64,000 nt of DNA from Phocaeicola coprophilus (lineage in GTDB: Bacteria > Bacteroidota > Bacteroidia > Bacteroidales > Bacteroidaceae): the NCBI GenBank assembly GCA_016900015.1, contig JACJJM010000004.1, positions 124,001 through 188,000 on the forward strand. The letters run 5' to 3'. Positions 42,763-51,879 of the stretch are shown one piece after another. Position numbers and translations under genes: made by a program. The number at the start of each line of letters is the position of its first letter. Positions within the stretch are counted from its first letter, which is position 1. The notes beneath the pieces are model-generated. The model was not told the origin of the DNA, did no database searches, and saw nothing but the letters and a program-made list of their open reading frames with translations.

Positions 42763-43830
42763 ATGAGCTCCATCGAATTGAAATACAAACGCCTAAAACG
42801 ACGCAAACGGCGCAACATCATCCTGAACACGGTCTGCCTGCTCATCGCCAGCTCCGGACTGCTCTGGACAATCAACTACTTCTGGCGTTACATCAGCTAC
42901 GAAATCACAAACGACGCATCCGTCGACCAATACATATCGCCGGTAAATGTCCGCGTGGCCGGCTATGTCCAGGACATACGTTTCCGTGAACATCAATTCG
43001 TCCACAAAGGCGATACGCTCGTCGTGCTCGACAACCGAGAATACCTGATACGGCAAAAAGAGGCTGAAGCGGCATTGATGGACGCGCAAGGCTCGAAGGG
43101 CGTGTTGCACTCGAACATAGAGACCTCCGAAACACACATCGCAGAACAGTCTGCCAGCCTGGAAGAAGCGAAAGCACGACTCTGGAAAGCTGAACAGGAC
43201 TTCCACCGCTACGAACGGCTGCTGCGGGAGGAATCTGTGCCGGAACAACAGTATGACCAGGCCAAAGCGGATTTCGACGCGGCCCGAGCACGCTATAACG
43301 CCCTGCTCCGACAGAAAGACGCAGCCCGCTCGCAATATACGGAAACCAGCCGACGAAAGGTCAATATCGACGCGGCCATCCTGCGGGCCGAAGCGGCACT
43401 TGACCTGGCCAACCTGAACCTCTCCTACACTGTGGTGACAGCCCCCTATGACGGGTACATGGGCCGACGCACGCTGGAACCGGGCCAATACGTCTCGGCC
43501 GGACAGACTCTTTCCTACCTCGTCCGACAGATGGACAAGTGGGTCACGGCAAACTACCGCGAGACGCAAATCGCCAACATCTACATCGGACAACAGGTGC
43601 GTATCAAGGTGGACGGCATCCCAGGCAAGACATTCCGCGGACATGTCACGGCCATCTCCGAAGCCACAGGCTCGAAATACTCCCTCGTCCCGACAGACAA
43701 CTCGGCAGGCAACTTCGTCAAAGTGCAACAACGCATACCCGTGCGCATCGACTTCGACGACGTCACACCCGAAGACATGGCGCAGCTCCGCGCCGGCATG
43801 ATGGTCACCACAGAAGCACTTAAACGATGA
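42763..43830 (+). CDS. HlyD/EmrA-family membrane fusion protein
   Basis: 355 aa: short cytoplasmic N-terminus (LKYKRLKRRKRRN), one membrane segment (IILNTVCLLIASSGLLWTINYFW), then the lipoyl half-motifs NVRVAGYVQDIRFREHQFVHKGDTLVVLD and VTAPYDGYMGRRTLEPGQYVSAGQTL either side of a coiled-coil hairpin. The beta-barrel part is TQIANIYIGQQVRIKVDGIPGKTFRGHV. It links the inner-membrane MFS pump to TolC. Its TGA stop overlaps the MFS start (ATGATGA). Confidence 0.92.
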   Translation: MSSIELKYKRLKRRKRRNIILNTVCLLIASSGLLWTINYFWRYISYEITNDASVDQYISPVNVRVAGYVQDIRFREHQFVHKGDTLVVLDNREYLIRQKEAEAALMDAQGSKGVLHSNIETSETHIAEQSASLEEAKARLWKAEQDFHRYERLLREESVPEQQYDQAKADFDAARARYNALLRQKDAARSQYTETSRRKVNIDAAILRAEAALDLANLNLSYTVVTAPYDGYMGRRTLEPGQYVSAGQTLSYLVRQMDKWVTANYRETQIANIYIGQQVRIKVDGIPGKTFRGHVTAISEATGSKYSLVPTDNSAGNFVKVQQRIPVRIDFDDVTPEDMAQLRAGMMVTTEALKR

Positions 43831-45431
43831 TGACCGCACAGCAACTGGACATACCTGTCCGCCGATGGGTCCCCGACTGGCTGGCCGTCGGCCTCGTCTT
43901 CATCATCATCCTGCCCGTCACGATGCTCAACGGCACGTACACGGGAAGCATGGTGGAAGTATCAAACACGCTCGGAGCCTACACCGAGGACATCACCATC
44001 GGCTACTACGCCGCCTCGGCCGGCATGGCCATCGCCTACCCCATCGTTCCGAAGGTGCTCAACGCCTTCTCCAGCAAATCACTGTTGCTCGTCGACCTGA
44101 CGCTCCAGTTCCTGCTGAGCTGGGTCTGCGCGCGTGCTGCCAACACGGAGGTGCTCGTCACCTTCAGCTTCGTCATCGGCTTCCTGAAAGGTTTCCTCAT
44201 GCTGTGGCTCATCCGGCGCATCAAGTCCATATTCAGCCCGCACGACGTGCGCAGCGAATTCTATGCCTACTTCTATCCGCTCGTGTTCAGCGGCGGACAG
44301 CTCTCGATGGTCGTCACAGCCCTGCTGGCCTATCACTACGACTGGAAATACATGTACTACTTCATGATGATGCTCCTCATCGTGGCCATCCTGCTGGTCA
44401 TCATCCTCCTACGCCACGACCGCCCTTCGACAGGTGTCCCCCTGCGGGAACTCCACGTACGCGAAATGGTCATCATCTCCGCCGGGCTGCTGATGCTCAT
44501 CTATGTCATCACCTACGGGAGAATCTCCGACTGGATGGCCTCGACAAAGATATGCGTCTACATCGTCATCGCCCCGCTGCTCATCGCCCTCTTCCTATGG
44601 GAACAGTTCCACTCGCCGCAGCCATTCGTCAGCCTGAAGCCACTGTTCCAGTGGAAAGCCATACTGGGCTATTTCTACATGATGCTGGTCATGTTTTTCA
44701 CCACCTCGACCACGCTCCTGAGCAACTACATGACGACCATCCTCCGGGTGGACAACGTGCACAACTATACTTTATACATATACCTTCTCCCGGGCTACGT
44801 GCTGGGAGCCTTCGTCTGCTTCTGGTAGTTCCGCTGGCAGCGGTGGCGTTTCCGCTTCCTCATCGCCGGAGGAATGGCCTGCTTCGCCGTCTTCTTCGGC
44901 ATGCTCTATTTCACCATCTCGCCCGACAGCACCTACGAGATGCTCTTCCTCCCGCTGTTCTTCCGCGGGCTGGGGATGATGGTGCTGCTCATCGCATTCG
45001 GCCTGTTCGTCGTCGAGGACCTCAAGCCGAAGTTGCTCATCTCAAACGCCTTCTTCCTCATCGCCTTCCGTTCCGTGCTCGCCCCCGTCGTCGCCTCGGC
45101 CTTCTACAGCAACATGCTCTACCGACTGCAACAGCACTACATCGTACAACTCTCGGAAAGCATGACCGCGGTCGACCCCCTGGCGGCCGCACGCTATTCC
45201 TCGGCCCTGGGCAGCAACCTCGCCGGCGGGCACGGCATCGACGAAGCCATGAGCCTGGCCACGAACAGCCTCTACACCGTCGTCCAGCAGCAAAGCATGC
45301 TCCTCGCCCTGAAGCACATGCTGGGCTGGCTGCTGGTCGTGACGCTCGTCCTCGCCGTCATCTCGCGCTTCGTCCCCTTCCATAAGACCATCCGCGTGCC
45401 CGTCGTCCGCATGGGAGAAGACATGGTCTGA
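43827..45431 (+). pseudogene. DHA2-type MFS exporter interrupted by an in-frame TAG
   Basis: The reading frame runs 534 codons, normal for an EmrB-type 14-segment transporter, but codon 334 (44826-44828) is TAG, directly after ...GAFVCFW. The frame continues without shift through FRWQRWRFRFLIAGGMACFAVFFGMLYFTIS to VVRMGEDMV. Both halves are clearly MFS, with membrane segments on each side. Read literally, only the first 333 residues (about nine segments) are made and the pump is inactive. TAG is an ordinary stop elsewhere here (for example higB), so recoding is unlikely. The TolC and HlyD genes upstream look intact. A recent nonsense mutation or a sequencing error is the simplest reading. Confidence 0.8.
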
Positions 45432-45448
45432 CCCTCCTCCTGCCTGCA

Positions 45449-45520
45449 TCCGGAAATGGACGTATATGTTGTCAAAAATAGATATACGTCCGTTTTTGAC
45501 GGCATAGACATCCGTTAGAG
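45449..45520. repeat. 22-bp phased repeat array, locus 2
   Basis: Units start at 45449, 45471 and 45493, exactly 22 bp apart, with a weaker start at 45515. The unit at 45471 (GTCAAAAATAGATATACGTC) is identical over these 20 bases to the unit at 29359. It lies between the convergent MFS and thrC genes. Confidence 0.7.
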
Positions 45521-45588
45521 GATACGTACGGACGCAGTTCCGGCCGGATGCGGGAGCACCCCGTAATCGGCCGGAATCTGAAGGGAAA

Positions 45589-46890
45589 TCAACGCTGAAG
45601 AAGATACTGGCGGAAGTCGTCATAGTCGCGGCTCATCGGAAGGCTTTGCTTCGTTCCCCGCATGAACTCGGCCAACCGCTGGGGGACGGGGGCATCCACG
45701 CCCGTGACACGGCGCATCGTCTCACCGAACTTGGCCGGATGGGCTGTCTCGAGGAAAATACCGACCTCGCCCGGACGGAGATGGCGCAACAGGGCACCAT
45801 AGGCACACGCCCCATGAGGGTCAACAAAATAGCCTGTCGTCCGGAATGTGTGGTTGATGAGATCAGCTATCATCTCATTCGTGAACCAATCGCCCTGAAT
45901 GTCATGCGTCATCGCGTGGTGATTGCCTCCATAAAGGTCGAGCATGCGGGCGAAATTGCTCGGGTCGCCGACATCCATCGCATTGGCCAGTGTCGCGATG
46001 GAAGGATGAGGCACATAGACACCCGTGCGCAGGTAGTCGAAGACGGGATGATTCTCATTGTTCGCCGCCAGGAAACGGGCGACAGGCAGACCCATGCGGT
46101 GCGCAATGAGACCCGCTGTGAGGTTGCCGAAGTTTCCGCTGGGCACTGACATGACTACGGGGGCTGTGATGCCCTGCGCACGAAGCTGCGCGACGGCGTG
46201 GAAATAGTAGAACGACTGGGGAAGCAGGCGTGCGATGTTGATGGAATTGGCCGAAGTCAGACACAGATGTCCATTGACCGCAGGGTCGACAAAGGCCGAC
46301 TTGACCAGCCGCTGGCAGTCATCGAATGCCCCATCGACCTCCAACGCTGTGATGTTCCGCCCGAGCGTGGTGAACTGCATCTCCTGTGTCGGACTGACTT
46401 TCCCTTTCGGATAGAGCACGACCACCTCTATGCCGGGCACGCCCAGAAAACCGTTGGCCACGGCGCTACCCGTGTCACCCGATGTCGCGACGAGCACGTG
46501 TACATTGCCCTTTCCCTCTTTCTTGATGAAATAGCTCAGAAGGCGGGCCATGAAGCGTGCACCGACATCCTTGAACGCGAGTGTCGGCCCATGAAAGAGT
46601 TCGAGCGCAAAGATGCGTTCGTCCACCTGCACGAGAGGGATGGGAAATGACAGTGTATCCTCCACCATGTCCCGCAGAATGTCGGCCGGCACATCGTCGC
46701 CAAAGAAACGTATCGCTGCAGCATAAGCCACATCGGCCAGTGTCAAGCCGTCGAGCGACTCATAGAACACGTCAGGCAAAGGCCTGATCTCTTGAGGCAT
46801 GTAAAGCCCCCCGTCGGGAGCCAGCCCCTGCATGACGGCTTCCCGGAGCGACACTTCGGGAGCACGTCGGTTGGTGCTATAATAGTTCAT
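45589..46890 (-). CDS. thrC: Threonine synthase
   Basis: 433 aa from the ATG at 46890, five bases after the previous gene's stop; an upstream TTG would overlap that stop. It makes threonine from O-phosphohomoserine. Motifs: MNYYSTNRRAPEVSLREAV, LFHGPTLAFKDVGARFMARLL with the PLP lysine, VATSGDTGSAVANGF, and PSGNFGNLTAGLIAHRMGLP binding the PLP phosphate. Length and pattern fit the bacterial class. Last gene of the thrA-kinase-thrC operon. Confidence 0.95.
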   Translation of the reverse strand: MNYYSTNRRAPEVSLREAVMQGLAPDGGLYMPQEIRPLPDVFYESLDGLTLADVAYAAAIRFFGDDVPADILRDMVEDTLSFPIPLVQVDERIFALELFHGPTLAFKDVGARFMARLLSYFIKKEGKGNVHVLVATSGDTGSAVANGFLGVPGIEVVVLYPKGKVSPTQEMQFTTLGRNITALEVDGAFDDCQRLVKSAFVDPAVNGHLCLTSANSINIARLLPQSFYYFHAVAQLRAQGITAPVVMSVPSGNFGNLTAGLIAHRMGLPVARFLAANNENHPVFDYLRTGVYVPHPSIATLANAMDVGDPSNFARMLDLYGGNHHAMTHDIQGDWFTNEMIADLINHTFRTTGYFVDPHGACAYGALLRHLRPGEVGIFLETAHPAKFGETMRRVTGVDAPVPQRLAEFMRGTKQSLPMSRDYDDFRQYLLQR

Positions 46891-46895
46891 ACATT

Positions 46896-48104
46896 TCAAT
46901 TTAAAAAGATTCGGATAAATTCATCTCCGTGCAGGAGTCCGTATGCACCTTCACGGCAAGCCGCTTCGTCATAGGTCTGCACGCTGTCCGGCTCGACGCC
47001 GGGATAGTAGATAAGGAACGGGACAGGCTCGGCCGTGTGCGTGCGCAAGGCACAAGGTGTCGGATGGTCGGGCAGGACCGCAATGGCGACCGGCTCATCC
47101 CAGCCCGAGACAGCCTCCCAGATGGGACCCACGATGCGTGCGTCGAGATTCTCAATCGTTCGGAGTTTCAGATTGACATCCCCCTCATGTCCGGCCTCGT
47201 CACTCGCCTCGACATGAAGGTAGACAAAGTCGTCCGTGCGCAGAGCCTCGACGGCAGCCGCCGCCTTCCCTTCGTAGTCCGTGTCATACAGCCCCGTAGC
47301 ACCGGGCACATCGACCAGACGCAGTCCTGCATAGCGTCCGATACCACGGATGAGGTCGACAGCCGTGATGACCACACCGCTCCCCACCTGCGGAAAACGC
47401 GCGGCCAAGGGTTCCATCTTCGGCCGGTAGCCGGGCGACCACGCCCAGATGCTGTTTGCCGGGTCGTGACCTGCGGTCTGACGCCGGAGGTTGAGCGGAT
47501 GGTCGGCAAGCAGACGTTGCGATTCGAGCGTCAGATGGTTGACAAGTTCGGCTGTCGATTGTGCTTCAGGCACCTCGGCCTGAACCAGCAACGGACGGAA
47601 AGGTTTCAGAGGCACGTCGTGAGGCGGCGTGCAACAGATGCGCTTGTCTCCTCCGCGAATCACCAGCAAGTGCCGGTACTGCACACCGGGATAGAAATGC
47701 ACGCGTTCGTTACCCAAATGAGCCTGCAAATAGTCGATGAGGACACGTGCCTCGTCCGAGGTGATATGCCCGGCGGAATGGTTTTTCAGCAAATCTCCTT
47801 CGATGCAGACAAGATTGCACCGCATGGCCAGGTCACCCGGCTGGAGGTCGACCCCCATGCTGGCAGCCTCGAGCACACCCCGCCCCTCGTAGACTTGACT
47901 GAGGTCATAGCCCAAGACGGACATGTTGGCCACCTCGCTCCCCGGGTGGAATCCCTCAGGCACCGTCCGGAGCATCCCGCAACGCCCGCGGCGTGCCAGC
48001 TCGTCCATGTAAGGCGTATGGGCATGTTGCAACAGGGTGTGTCCGCCCAGCGCATCGACCGGCCAGTCGGCCATGCCGTCGCCCAAGATGATGATGTGTT
48101 TCAT
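46896..48104 (-). CDS. Phosphoglycerate-mutase-like protein, proposed homoserine kinase
   Basis: 402 aa of the alkaline-phosphatase-superfamily, cofactor-independent phosphoglycerate mutase type (apgM-like): KHIIILGDGMADWP at the N-terminus, SEVANMSVLGYD carrying the nucleophile Ser, HVEASDEAGHEGD and VLPDHPTPCALRTHTAEPVPF with the metal-binding Asp/His sets. The gene lies between thrA and thrC, where a homoserine kinase is required and no GHMP-type ThrB is seen. A TIGR family of this type is named proposed homoserine kinase, and that fits. Direct proof is not visible in the sequence. Confidence 0.82.
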   Translation of the reverse strand: MKHIIILGDGMADWPVDALGGHTLLQHAHTPYMDELARRGRCGMLRTVPEGFHPGSEVANMSVLGYDLSQVYEGRGVLEAASMGVDLQPGDLAMRCNLVCIEGDLLKNHSAGHITSDEARVLIDYLQAHLGNERVHFYPGVQYRHLLVIRGGDKRICCTPPHDVPLKPFRPLLVQAEVPEAQSTAELVNHLTLESQRLLADHPLNLRRQTAGHDPANSIWAWSPGYRPKMEPLAARFPQVGSGVVITAVDLIRGIGRYAGLRLVDVPGATGLYDTDYEGKAAAAVEALRTDDFVYLHVEASDEAGHEGDVNLKLRTIENLDARIVGPIWEAVSGWDEPVAIAVLPDHPTPCALRTHTAEPVPFLIYYPGVEPDSVQTYDEAACREGAYGLLHGDEFIRIFLN

Positions 48105-48128
48105 TGGCTGTTACGTTTAGTTGTATCA

Positions 48129-50558
48129 TTATATATTAGCTATGCTCATGATGTCGGCAAAGACTCCGGCAGCCGTGACGCTGGCTCCCGCTCCATATCC
48201 CTGTATCATCATCGGATATTCCCGATAGCGTTCTGTCGTGAGCAGGATGATGTTGTTGCTGCCTTCCAGTCCATAAAACGGATGGCACATGTCGACCTCA
48301 CATAGGGTGACGGAGGCGTGCCCCTCATCCAGGCGGGCGACGAAACGCCAATGCTTGTGTTGCTGTTCAAGCTCACGGCGACGCACTTCCACATCTGCAT
48401 CAAGCGTGGGGAGATTCGTCCAAAACTCATCCAATGTCCCTTTAAAGAAGCTGTCAGGGATAAACAAATGCTTCTCCACGTCAGCCTGCTCCAGTTCATA
48501 GCCGGCTTCGCGGGCCAGGATGACCAGCTTGCGCACCACGTCCGTGCCGCTCAGGTCGATACGCGGGTCAGGCTCGGAATATCCTTCCTCCTTGGCCATG
48601 CGGACAGCCTCGCTGAAAGGCACATCGGCACTGAGCTTGTTGAATATGTAGTTCAATGTGCCGCTCAGCACAGCCTCGATTTTCAATATCTTGTCGCCGC
48701 TGCTTATCAGGTCATTGATTGTATTGATTATCGGCAGTCCTGCTCCGACGTTGGTCTCGAAAAGGAATTTCACGCCGCGGCGCCGGGCCGTGTCCTTCAG
48801 TTCCTTGTAAGCGGCAAAAGAACCGGAAGTAGCCACCTTGTTGGCTGCCACCACCGAGATGTTGTGCTCCAGGAAGTCCTTGTAGAGCGCAGCCACGTCG
48901 GCACTGGCCGTACAGTCCACAAAGACGGAATTGAAGATGTTCATACCGATGACTTCGTCGCGCAGACGCTGGTTCGAACTCGGTTCGGCCGCTTCCAGTT
49001 GCTCGCGGTAGGTCGCCAGGTCTATGCCCCTGCGGGAAAAGATGGCATGATGCCCATTGGCGATGCCGACGACATTGAGCTTCAATCCGCGTTGCTGCAT
49101 CAGCTTCTCCTGCTGGCTGCGCAACTGCTCGATCAGGCTGCTTCCGACAGTGCCCACACCGCAAATGAACAGGTTGAGCATCTGGTATTCCGAAAGGAAG
49201 AAAGAGTCATGGATGACATTCAACGTCTTACGCAGCGAATTGCGCTCCACGACGAATGAAATATTTGTCTCCGACGCACCCTGCGCACAAGCTATGACAT
49301 TGATGCCATTGCGCCCCAATGTTCCAAAGAGCTTACCCGCTATGCCCGGAGTCTGCTTCATGTTCTCGCCCACGATGGCCACAGTCGCCACATTGTCCAC
49401 AGCCGTAATAGGATTTATCTCACCCATCTGTATCTCCTTGGCAAACTCCTCATTGAGCACCTTGCAGGCCAGGGCAGCATCCTCATTGCGCACACCGATG
49501 GACGTACTGTTCTCCGACGATGCCTGCGACACCAGGAACACACTGATGCCGCTCTCGGCCAATGTGCGGAAGATGCGGTAGTTCACACCGATCACGCCCA
49601 CCATGCCCAGACCTTGCACCGTGATGAGACTGGTGTCATTAATCGAAGATATGCCTTTGATGGCCTTGCTCTGCGGGTCGTTTTTCGAGCAGATGACAGT
49701 GCCTTCGGCTTCCGGCTTGAAGGTATTCTTTATCAGGATGGGGATATTCTTGTGGCACACAGGATAGATTGTCGGAGGATAGACCACCTTCGCACCGAAG
49801 TTGCAAAGTTCCATCGCCTCTCCGTAACTCAGACGGCTGATGGTATACGCGGTAGAGATGACACGGGGGTCGGCCGTCATGAAACCGTCCACATCCGTCC
49901 AGATCTCCAGGCTGTCAGCATCCAGGGCCGCAGCGAGGATGGCAGCCGTATAATCCGAACCTCCCCGCCCGAGATTGGTCACTTCGCCACTGTCCTTGTC
50001 TGTCGAAATAAATCCGGGTACCAATGCCACACGCGGAATCTCTGCAAAAGCCTCACGCACCAAGCGATTGGTCAGTTCCGAATCCAGGATATGCTTGGCG
50101 TGTTTCTTTTCGGTCTTGATAAACAGGCGGGAATCATACCAGCGTGCCCCGTCAATCAAAGCGGCAGCAATGCGCGACGACATACGTTCGCCGTAGCTGA
50201 CGATGGCTGCCGAGGTCTTGGGCGACAAGTCCTTGATGAGATAAAGTCCCTGGAAAATGTCCTTCAATTCGTCAAGCAACGTATTGACCACCGAAGAAAG
50301 CTCGTCTTTCACAGCACCTTCCGGGATGATGGCATCGATCATCTCATTGTGCCGGCGCGCGATTTCCTGAAAACCGGCTTCGTATGCCATATCTCCGGAA
50401 GCGGCAACCTGCGATGTGCGTATAAGTTTATCTGTAATTCCACCCAAAGCGGAAACTACGACAATGACCGGTTCGGTCTGTGATTCTACAATTTGTTTCA
50501 CATTCAATATGCTGTTGACGGAACCCACGGAAGTTCCCCCGAATTTCAATACTTTCAT
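48129..50558 (-). CDS. thrA: Bifunctional aspartate kinase/homoserine dehydrogenase
   Basis: 809 aa from the ATG at 50558 (MKVLKFGGTSVGS); the in-frame upstream start at 50594 adds 12 residues before this motif and is rejected. The N-terminal aspartokinase has KFGGTSVG, GERMSSRIAAAL and GRGGSDYTAAILAAAL; two ACT-type regulatory domains follow (~310-460); the C-terminal homoserine dehydrogenase has LFICGVGTVGSSLIEQL as NAD(P) motif, NKVATSG and LSGTLNYIFNKL. It catalyses the first and third steps from aspartate to threonine/methionine and is probably feedback-inhibited through the ACT domains. Heads the thr operon behind a Thr/Met-rich leader. Confidence 0.96.
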   Translation of the reverse strand: MKVLKFGGTSVGSVNSILNVKQIVESQTEPVIVVVSALGGITDKLIRTSQVAASGDMAYEAGFQEIARRHNEMIDAIIPEGAVKDELSSVVNTLLDELKDIFQGLYLIKDLSPKTSAAIVSYGERMSSRIAAALIDGARWYDSRLFIKTEKKHAKHILDSELTNRLVREAFAEIPRVALVPGFISTDKDSGEVTNLGRGGSDYTAAILAAALDADSLEIWTDVDGFMTADPRVISTAYTISRLSYGEAMELCNFGAKVVYPPTIYPVCHKNIPILIKNTFKPEAEGTVICSKNDPQSKAIKGISSINDTSLITVQGLGMVGVIGVNYRIFRTLAESGISVFLVSQASSENSTSIGVRNEDAALACKVLNEEFAKEIQMGEINPITAVDNVATVAIVGENMKQTPGIAGKLFGTLGRNGINVIACAQGASETNISFVVERNSLRKTLNVIHDSFFLSEYQMLNLFICGVGTVGSSLIEQLRSQQEKLMQQRGLKLNVVGIANGHHAIFSRRGIDLATYREQLEAAEPSSNQRLRDEVIGMNIFNSVFVDCTASADVAALYKDFLEHNISVVAANKVATSGSFAAYKELKDTARRRGVKFLFETNVGAGLPIINTINDLISSGDKILKIEAVLSGTLNYIFNKLSADVPFSEAVRMAKEEGYSEPDPRIDLSGTDVVRKLVILAREAGYELEQADVEKHLFIPDSFFKGTLDEFWTNLPTLDADVEVRRRELEQQHKHWRFVARLDEGHASVTLCEVDMCHPFYGLEGSNNIILLTTERYREYPMMIQGYGAGASVTAAGVFADIMSIANI

Positions 50559-50697
50559 AATTTTGGAAATAAATAGATGGTTTGTCATGCACAAGGACTA
50601 TCCTGCCCCTGCCTGCAATAATTAAAATAAAAAGAAATGATTGATTTTGCTTACATCCGTAAGCGCGTTTCACGTAGAAACACATACTTTATTATCC

Positions 50698-50790
50698 TCA
50701 CCCCAGAGGGGTCATCGTCATGGACATCGACATATAAGTGGTTGTCACATCCATGAATAACATTGTTGTAGGATAATAATGCATTGTCAT
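50698..50790 (-). CDS. Threonine/methionine-rich leader peptide of the thr operon
   Basis: A 30-codon frame upstream of thrA starts with ATG at 50790 and stops with TGA at 50698. It contains eight Thr and eight Met codons, including the run Val-Thr-Thr-Thr-Tyr-Met and the alternation MSMSMTMT. Threonine and methionine are the end products of the pathway begun by ThrA, so ribosome stalling here would report their shortage. A stable hairpin (ACCCC-TCT-GGGGT) overlaps the stop. Further dyads follow before thrA (GTTTC...GAAAC, GCTTAC...GTAAGC), then a T-rich tract. A good -7 box lies about 30 bp upstream. It is shorter than automated gene cut-offs. Confidence 0.72.
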   Translation of the reverse strand: MTMHYYPTTMLFMDVTTTYMSMSMTMTPLG

Positions 50791-50820
50791 AAGAATATAT
50801 CGTTTGTTTTTACAACGCTG

Positions 50821-50828
50821 CAAATATA
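50821..50828 (-). promoter_or_regulatory. -7 box of the thr operon
   Basis: On the minus strand TATATTTG matches TAnnTTTG, with TTTG 18 bp further upstream as the -33 element. Transcription would begin shortly before the leader ATG at 50790. Confidence 0.65.
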
Positions 50829-51125
50829 AAGACTATTTTCTATAAACAAATTGTTTTTGCTGTTTTTTTGATAGGAATTCAAAAAAATATTAGCATATCG
50901 CCAATGATTCCCGGTTGTCGGATACACCTCCGCCTCTTTCGGATGCTCCCGACAAGAGAAATGACACGCTTCGACAACCACATGATTTACAACACATGGC
51001 AACACTCCTCCTCAGCCCTTAACTCCGCCCGTCCTTACCCTCCTTTCGGCTCCCGGCTACCTTCCTTCCGGCTCTCGTCCGGAAAGGAGGCCGTAGATGG
51101 AGGTGCTTTTGTCACGCCCTGATTC
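50829..51125. other. Intergenic region upstream of the thr promoter
   Basis: No gene is supported. 51030-51095 contains an imperfect dyad (cctcctttcggctc facing ccggaaaggagg) similar in flavour to stretches at 23990 and 41190. The third TCGCGA array starts at its right edge. Confidence 0.4.
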
Positions 51126-51217
51126 TCGCGATTCACTCTCTGTCACTATCGCGACTCACTCTTCCTTATCTTCGCGATGATGAGGAAGAGTGAATCGCGA
51201 AGATGAGATAAAGAAAA
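51126..51217. repeat. TCGCGA phased array, locus 3 (23-bp period)
   Basis: The hexamer TCGCGA occurs at 51126, 51149, 51172 and 51195, exactly 23 bp apart. The second and fourth units also form an 18-base inverted repeat with one mismatch (TCGCGActcactcttcct against aggaagagtgaaTCGCGA) centred on the third TCGCGA. The array lies between the thr promoter region and the PIN-domain operon. Confidence 0.8.
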
Positions 51218-51314
51218 GGCTTATTTCGCAACATCCCGATTATGTTTTTGGGAAGTTGTTTTGAATTTAAGTAAAAAATCATAAGTAGAAAGTCCTATTT
51301 AACTTATGCAATAT

Positions 51315-51412
51315 TTAGACGCGGAAGACACGGATTAATTTTATTGTAAAATACTAAAACACTGAGTATTATAATTTATGAATCTGCGCCCGTCCGCGGC
51401 ATCCGCGTCTGA
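51315..51412. repeat. acgcggat inverted-repeat element
   Basis: Left end ttagacgcggaagacacgga, right end gcggcatccgcgtctgaa. Related elements lie at 59256-59365 and 60864-60966, and a lone half near 369. The arms are rich in (ac)gcgga repeats and could form a long hairpin. Confidence 0.6.
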
Positions 51413-51466
51413 AAAGCAATCGGATAGATTCATTTAATTCTCGCGACTACTTATCAAAATAAGAAA

Positions 51467-51874
51467 TTACCTGTTTACCCAGTTTTCCAATTTAATCTCC
51501 GGAATGCGGACGAAGTGCTTTTCGTTTTCGCTGACCAAAATAAGTCCGTTGGCAATGGCTGTGGCACCTATCAGCAGGTCGAAGTCATCAATCATGTTTC
51601 CACGTTTGCGCAGATAAGCTTTCAAACGCACGAAGTCCATGATACAGCCTGATATGGAAATAACCTCCAAATCCGTGCAAAACGACAATACTTCCTCCCT
51701 GTTTTCATCAGGAGCATTGCTGCATTCCGCTCCATAGAGCAACTCTATGACCGTGATTTCCGAGATACAGCAATTCTTCCATTCCACCTGTAGAAGCTGT
51801 TCATATACGTCTTTCCTGCCACACAACAAGTGGATGCAGATATTGCTGTCCAATAAATACTTACACGATCCCAT
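51467..51874 (-). CDS. PIN-domain (VapC-type) toxin
   Basis: 135 aa from the ATG at 51874, just after the antitoxin stop (a TTG overlapping that stop is an alternative). It has the PIN ribonuclease layout: YLLDSNICIHLL with the first Asp, ISEITVIELLYGAE with the Glu, and MIDDFDLLIGATAIANGLILVSENEKHF with the central Asp pair and the last acidic residue. Such toxins cleave RNA, often tRNA or rRNA. The small gene upstream is the presumed antitoxin. Confidence 0.87.
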   Translation of the reverse strand: MGSCKYLLDSNICIHLLCGRKDVYEQLLQVEWKNCCISEITVIELLYGAECSNAPDENREEVLSFCTDLEVISISGCIMDFVRLKAYLRKRGNMIDDFDLLIGATAIANGLILVSENEKHFVRIPEIKLENWVNR

Positions 51875-51879
51875 ATCTT

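Noticed and set aside
43827-45431. Programmed read-through or recoding of TAG in the MFS gene
   Set aside because: TAG is used as a normal stop elsewhere in the window and no recoding signal is evident; mutation or error is simpler.
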